A stretch of 16,684 bases of DNA from GCA-2731375 sp964507245 (lineage in GTDB: Bacteria; Pseudomonadota; Alphaproteobacteria; GCA-2731375), in assembly GCA_964507245.1 (NCBI GenBank), contig CAZDQC010000072.1, positions 1-16,684 of the forward strand, given 5' to 3'. Under the pieces are notes generated by a model. That model was given only the letters and a program-made list of their open reading frames with translations, was not told the origin of the DNA and made no database searches. Shown here in pieces: positions 13,664 to 16,684 of this stretch. The stretch's first letter is position 1, and every line of letters begins with the position of its first letter. The position numbers and the translations under genes are program-made.

Positions 13664-14440
13664 ATGAGTGATCACTATAAGGACATCTTATTCCAGATTA
13701 AGGATTACGTCTGCACCATCACCATCAATCGGCCAAAGTCGTTGAACGCCTTTACCGGGGACACCATTGCGGAATTAGAAGACGCGATATTGCGCACCTA
13801 CGACGATAATAGCATCGGTGTTGTGGTGTTGACCGGCGCTGGAGACCGTGCTTTCAGCGCCGGCGGCGACGTAAAATGGGAGGCCGATGGCGGTCTGGAC
13901 GCCATCGAATGGCGCCTGGGGCGTTATGTGGTTGATTGCCCCAAGCCAATCATCGCCCGCGTGCCGGGTTATGCTATCGGCGGAGGTAACCATCTAGCCT
14001 ATGTCTGCGACTTCACCATCGCAGCCGAACATGCCCGCTTCGGACAGACGGGCCCGCGCGTAGGCTCCCCGGCCAGTGGATACCCAGTCTCGCATTCGGC
14101 AAACATCATTGGCCACAAACGAGCCCGCGAGATGTGGATGCTGACCCGGCAATACAATGCGCAGCAGATGCTGGACTGGGGCCTCATTAACGCAGTGGTA
14201 CCGATGCAGGAGCTAGATGCCGAAGTAGGCAGATGGTGTCAGGAACTGCTGGCGCTCAGCCCGTCCTGCCTAAAGGTGCTAAAGGCTAGTTTCCGCATCC
14301 ACATGGAACCGATCATGGGAGACCGTATGGCGGACATCGTCGACCGCTTCGCGCCCAACTATCACCAGGGGGGCGAGCAGCAGGAGGGTGCGGCTGCCTT
14401 CCTAGAAAAACGTCTACCCGACTTTAGTCCCTGGCGGTAA
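13664..14440 (+). CDS. Crotonase-fold enoyl-CoA hydratase/isomerase, MenB/BadI-like
   Basis: A 258-residue crotonase-superfamily enzyme acting on an acyl-CoA thioester. The oxyanion-hole blocks are present: GAGDRAFSAGGD (about 57-68) and PGYAIGGGNHLAYVCDFT. The TGPRVGSPASGY, HKRAREMWMLTRQYNAQQMLDWGLINAVVP and EGAAAFLEKRLPDFSPW segments place it nearest to MenB (DHNA-CoA synthase) and BadI (2-ketocyclohexanecarboxyl-CoA hydrolase). The Asp that follows VGS in both relatives (VGSFD/VGSVD) is Ala here (VGSPA), so ordinary MenB ring closure is unlikely. No other men genes are nearby, and a catabolic ring-opening role is more plausible. A strong GCGGAGGAA lies 5 nt before the ATG. Confidence 0.87.
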   Translation: MSDHYKDILFQIKDYVCTITINRPKSLNAFTGDTIAELEDAILRTYDDNSIGVVVLTGAGDRAFSAGGDVKWEADGGLDAIEWRLGRYVVDCPKPIIARVPGYAIGGGNHLAYVCDFTIAAEHARFGQTGPRVGSPASGYPVSHSANIIGHKRAREMWMLTRQYNAQQMLDWGLINAVVPMQELDAEVGRWCQELLALSPSCLKVLKASFRIHMEPIMGDRMADIVDRFAPNYHQGGEQQEGAAAFLEKRLPDFSPWR

Positions 14441-14561
14441 ACGGAAAAAACACGCATTGGTCGTAGGTACACCAAGCCCAGGTTAGGCATTAAATAACTG
14501 CGCCAAACTGAACCATTTTGCATTGGGGTGCGAACACCTTAGACATTTCTAGCCGAATTCA

Positions 14562-15365
14562 TCAGGCCTTGACCGATGCGGCAATGGCGTTGACAACTTG
14601 TTCCGGTTTCTCCTGGGTCACTAGATGACCAGCCTCAGGCAAAACCTGCAGGTTGCTATTGCCGATGGCCGCCTTAAAGGCATTGGCATAAACCGGCCTG
14701 ATCAGCTTGTCATTTTCTCCCCAAAGGATGAGAGTTTTAGCCTTAATCCGGTGTAGCCGGCGACTTAGACCCCTGTCCGGTATGGGGAATAGCAATTTGC
14801 CTGCCATACCCAGACGTCGTGCGCTGGTGATCAAAAATTCGGACAAAAACTCTGGATCATCTAGATCCAGGCCCGCCGTCATAAGCCTCTCTCCCAACTC
14901 AACATCATGAAACAGTAATTCAGGTAATTCATAAGGCAATTTGGCAAATAGATCCTCAATTGGATACTCATCGAGCCAAAGACCTGCAGGTGCTATTAAG
15001 GTTAGGTATTCGACGTCATTGGGTGCCAATGCAGCCAATTCCGCAGCTACCATGCCACCCATGGAATGGCCAACCAACGCAGGTTTTACAAGGCCGAGAG
15101 CTTCAATGACATCGCCGGTGTGCAAGGTAGTATCCAACATGTCCTTTAGCTCGTCTTCCCCCTCACTATTTCCGTAACCCGGCAGGAGCGGAGCGTACAC
15201 ACGGAATTTCTGGGCGAGAGCCAGAAAGAAACGATCATTCGGCATCAAACCACCAGCTCCGTGAAGAAAAACTAAAGGCTCACCTTCCCCGGCTTCCCAG
15301 ATTTCGACTTGAGCTCTGTTATGCCCAATATCCAACATGCGGTTTTGGATGGTCAGCACCGTCAT
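14562..15365 (-). CDS. Alpha/beta hydrolase fold protein
   Basis: A 267-residue hydrolase with a full triad: nucleophile Ser101 in LVGHSMGGMVAAE, Asp219 in LWGENDKLIRP and His247 in PEAGHLVTQEKPE. The oxyanion-hole HGAGG is at about 35-39. The cap domain spans about 130-200. The chosen ATG (15363-15365) overlaps the stop of the upstream LLM gene as ATGA and is preceded by GGAGG. Longer open frames into the LLM gene are artefacts. Translational coupling to an LLM monooxygenase suggests that it hydrolyses the oxidised product, for example a lactone or ester from a Baeyer-Villiger-type step, or a C-C bond as in meta-cleavage hydrolases. The choice between these is inference. Confidence 0.92.
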   Translation of the reverse strand: MTVLTIQNRMLDIGHNRAQVEIWEAGEGEPLVFLHGAGGLMPNDRFFLALAQKFRVYAPLLPGYGNSEGEDELKDMLDTTLHTGDVIEALGLVKPALVGHSMGGMVAAELAALAPNDVEYLTLIAPAGLWLDEYPIEDLFAKLPYELPELLFHDVELGERLMTAGLDLDDPEFLSEFLITSARRLGMAGKLLFPIPDRGLSRRLHRIKAKTLILWGENDKLIRPVYANAFKAAIGNSNLQVLPEAGHLVTQEKPEQVVNAIAASVKA

Positions 15366-16615
15366 TGCGCTGCCTCCACGGTAGCAGCAAGAGGTATGCT
15401 CGTTTCCGATCGTGTTTCCAACGGGTGGATCCAAAAACGCTCGTCTGCCTCCCATTCCGGCCACATGTTCCGCAAATTAGGCATCACTTCCTCTGCGAAT
15501 AGGCGTGTAGACAAATTAGTCTTTTCATTTGTCATATTGCCGATGTGCAGCAGACAAATGATGTTTCCGACCTTCAACCCGGTTATCAGTTCCTTCATCT
15601 GTCGAACCACTGTTTCAGGGCTGCCCGCAATGATATGGCCGTCGTCGACCAGCTCTTCCCATGTCAACCTGCCCAACGAACCGAGGCTAGAACGGGTGTA
15701 TTGCGACAACGCTCCTTTTTTTATGGTCTTTATGGTCCGATAGCCCGGCGCATCGGCATAACCCGGATAGACGTGCAGACATCTATTAAAAAAGTAGTTG
15801 ACGTGTTCGGCGTAAAGTTCTTTGGCCTCCTTATCAGTTTCTGCAACACAAATTGTTTGCGCAAAGCCAGCTCTATAAGGTGACCTATCGGCTCCCATCT
15901 CGTCGACCCGGTTCCAGTAGCCGTCCATCAAAAGCTGCGCCCGCTTGTAACCAGTGAAGCTCAGATAACTATAGGCGTAGTCATTTTCGATGCAAAAATC
16001 ATAGGTCTCGATCGAGCCTCCCCCGGGTATAAAAACCGGTGGACGAGGCGTCTGGATAGGTTTGGGCCAACAATTTGCATAGCGTAGTTGCGTAAATCGG
16101 CCATTAAAGCTGAATGGTTCGTCTTCCTTCCAGGCCCGCATAATTAATTCATGGGCCTCAGCGTATTTTTCTCTAGTCAATGCAGGTACTTGTCCGTAGG
16201 CATAATTAGTATCCATGGAAGTACCTACGGGGAAACCAGCGACTAGCCGACCGCCCGATATCACGTCGAGCATAGCAAATTCTTCAGCTACCCGGATGGG
16301 GGGATTATACAAGGCAATAGAATTACCAAGGACAACAAGCGCCGCCTTGGATGTACGGCGAGCTAAACTGGCAGCCATGATATTCGGCGAAGGCATCAAC
16401 CCATATGCATTGGCGTGATGTTCGTTGACACCGATGCCATCAAAACCAAGACTTTCGGCATACTCCAATTGATCCAGGTAGGAATTGTAGACTTCGTGGC
16501 CCTTTACTGGATCATATAGGCTGGATGGAATATCGACCCAGACGGATCGGTGTTGTTCACGAAAATCAACCGGTAGATGCGGCCACGGCATCAGATTGAA
16601 CCAAGTAAACTTCAT
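15362..16615 (-). CDS. LLM class flavin-dependent monooxygenase (bacterial luciferase-like)
   Basis: A 417-residue TIM-barrel monooxygenase of the bacterial luciferase group, expected to use FMNH2 from a separate reductase and O2. Visible blocks are AESLGFDGIGVNEHHANAYG (EHH at about 65-67), LGNSIALYNPPIRVAEEFAMLD, ISGGRLVAGFPVGTSMDTNYAYG and WPKPIQTPRPPVFIPGGGS. A late IIAGSPETVVRQMKELI block follows, then a 60-residue C-terminal extension typical of the roughly 400-residue subgroup. A very strong AGGAGGAGG lies about 4 nt before the ATG. Its stop overlaps the start of the alpha/beta hydrolase gene. It differs clearly from the shorter LLM gene at 11980 in length and motifs. A terpenoid or cyclic ketone substrate is possible but not shown, and no flavin reductase gene is in the window. 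Confidence 0.9.
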   Translation of the reverse strand: MKFTWFNLMPWPHLPVDFREQHRSVWVDIPSSLYDPVKGHEVYNSYLDQLEYAESLGFDGIGVNEHHANAYGLMPSPNIMAASLARRTSKAALVVLGNSIALYNPPIRVAEEFAMLDVISGGRLVAGFPVGTSMDTNYAYGQVPALTREKYAEAHELIMRAWKEDEPFSFNGRFTQLRYANCWPKPIQTPRPPVFIPGGGSIETYDFCIENDYAYSYLSFTGYKRAQLLMDGYWNRVDEMGADRSPYRAGFAQTICVAETDKEAKELYAEHVNYFFNRCLHVYPGYADAPGYRTIKTIKKGALSQYTRSSLGSLGRLTWEELVDDGHIIAGSPETVVRQMKELITGLKVGNIICLLHIGNMTNEKTNLSTRLFAEEVMPNLRNMWPEWEADERFWIHPLETRSETSIPLAATVEAAQ

Positions 16616-16684
16616 CGCCTCCTCCTACTGTTACGACCTAGCTTTCCGACTTTGCAAGCCTGTGTCAACGCGTTGATCGCATTT

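Noticed and set aside
13664..14440. Naming the crotonase gene menB
   Set aside because: The conserved active-site Asp after VGS is absent and no other menaquinone genes are in the window.
15366..15464. Longer N-terminus for the alpha/beta hydrolase
   Set aside because: The extra 33 codons lie inside the LLM gene and lack hydrolase similarity. The ATGA overlap with GGAGG marks the true start.

Overview
The window looks like a scaffold from a free-living proteobacterium, most likely an alphaproteobacterium of marine metagenome type. That placement is an inference from gene content: a LivM permease end, two luciferase-like oxidoreductases, amidase-signature enzymes, a proteobacterial DUF1289 protein and an RTX protein. 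No rRNA, tRNA, CRISPR array or transposase is visible. A run of exactly 100 N at 10764-10863 shows that this is a scaffold of joined contigs.

Layout. (1) 1-3361, plus strand: the 3' end of a LivM-type branched-chain amino acid permease, then a leaderless gamma-glutamyltransferase and an amidase, packed as one operon (15-nt and 2-nt gaps). (2) 3395-4302: a hairpin, then an SDR dehydrogenase on the plus strand. (3) 4358-5323, minus strand: a compact RTX calcium-binding protein made of a duplicated module. It converges on the SDR gene and has a strong ribosome binding site. (4) 5614-8111, plus strand: an M24 (creatinase/prolidase fold) protein with one unusual metal position, then an enolase-superfamily sugar-acid dehydratase/racemase-type enzyme. 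(5) 8117-10693, minus strand: a second amidase, a glutathione S-transferase and a 44-residue single-membrane-span protein. (6) 10694-11979: a degraded, AT-rich stretch. It holds the assembly gap flanked by identical 55-bp ends and a small membrane-protein gene broken by frameshifts. (7) 11980-14440, plus strand: an LLM oxidoreductase, a DUF1289 protein, an EthD-like small protein, a probable gene remnant and a MenB/BadI-like crotonase. (8) 14562-16615, minus strand: an LLM monooxygenase translationally coupled (ATGA) to an alpha/beta hydrolase.

Together the genes look like a catabolic and scavenging island. Transport plus gamma-glutamyl and amide hydrolysis would release amino acids. The SDR, enolase-family enzyme, LLM enzymes, crotonase and alpha/beta hydrolase fit oxidative breakdown and ring opening of carboxylic or terpenoid-like compounds. 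The substrates cannot be read from sequence. I found no clear new defence or mobile system. The points most worth a second look are the gap with identical ends, the RTX module duplication, the enzymes with substituted catalytic residues (M24, MR-type enolase, MenB-like), the tiny membrane protein, and the gene remnants at 11197-11642 and 13520-13624.
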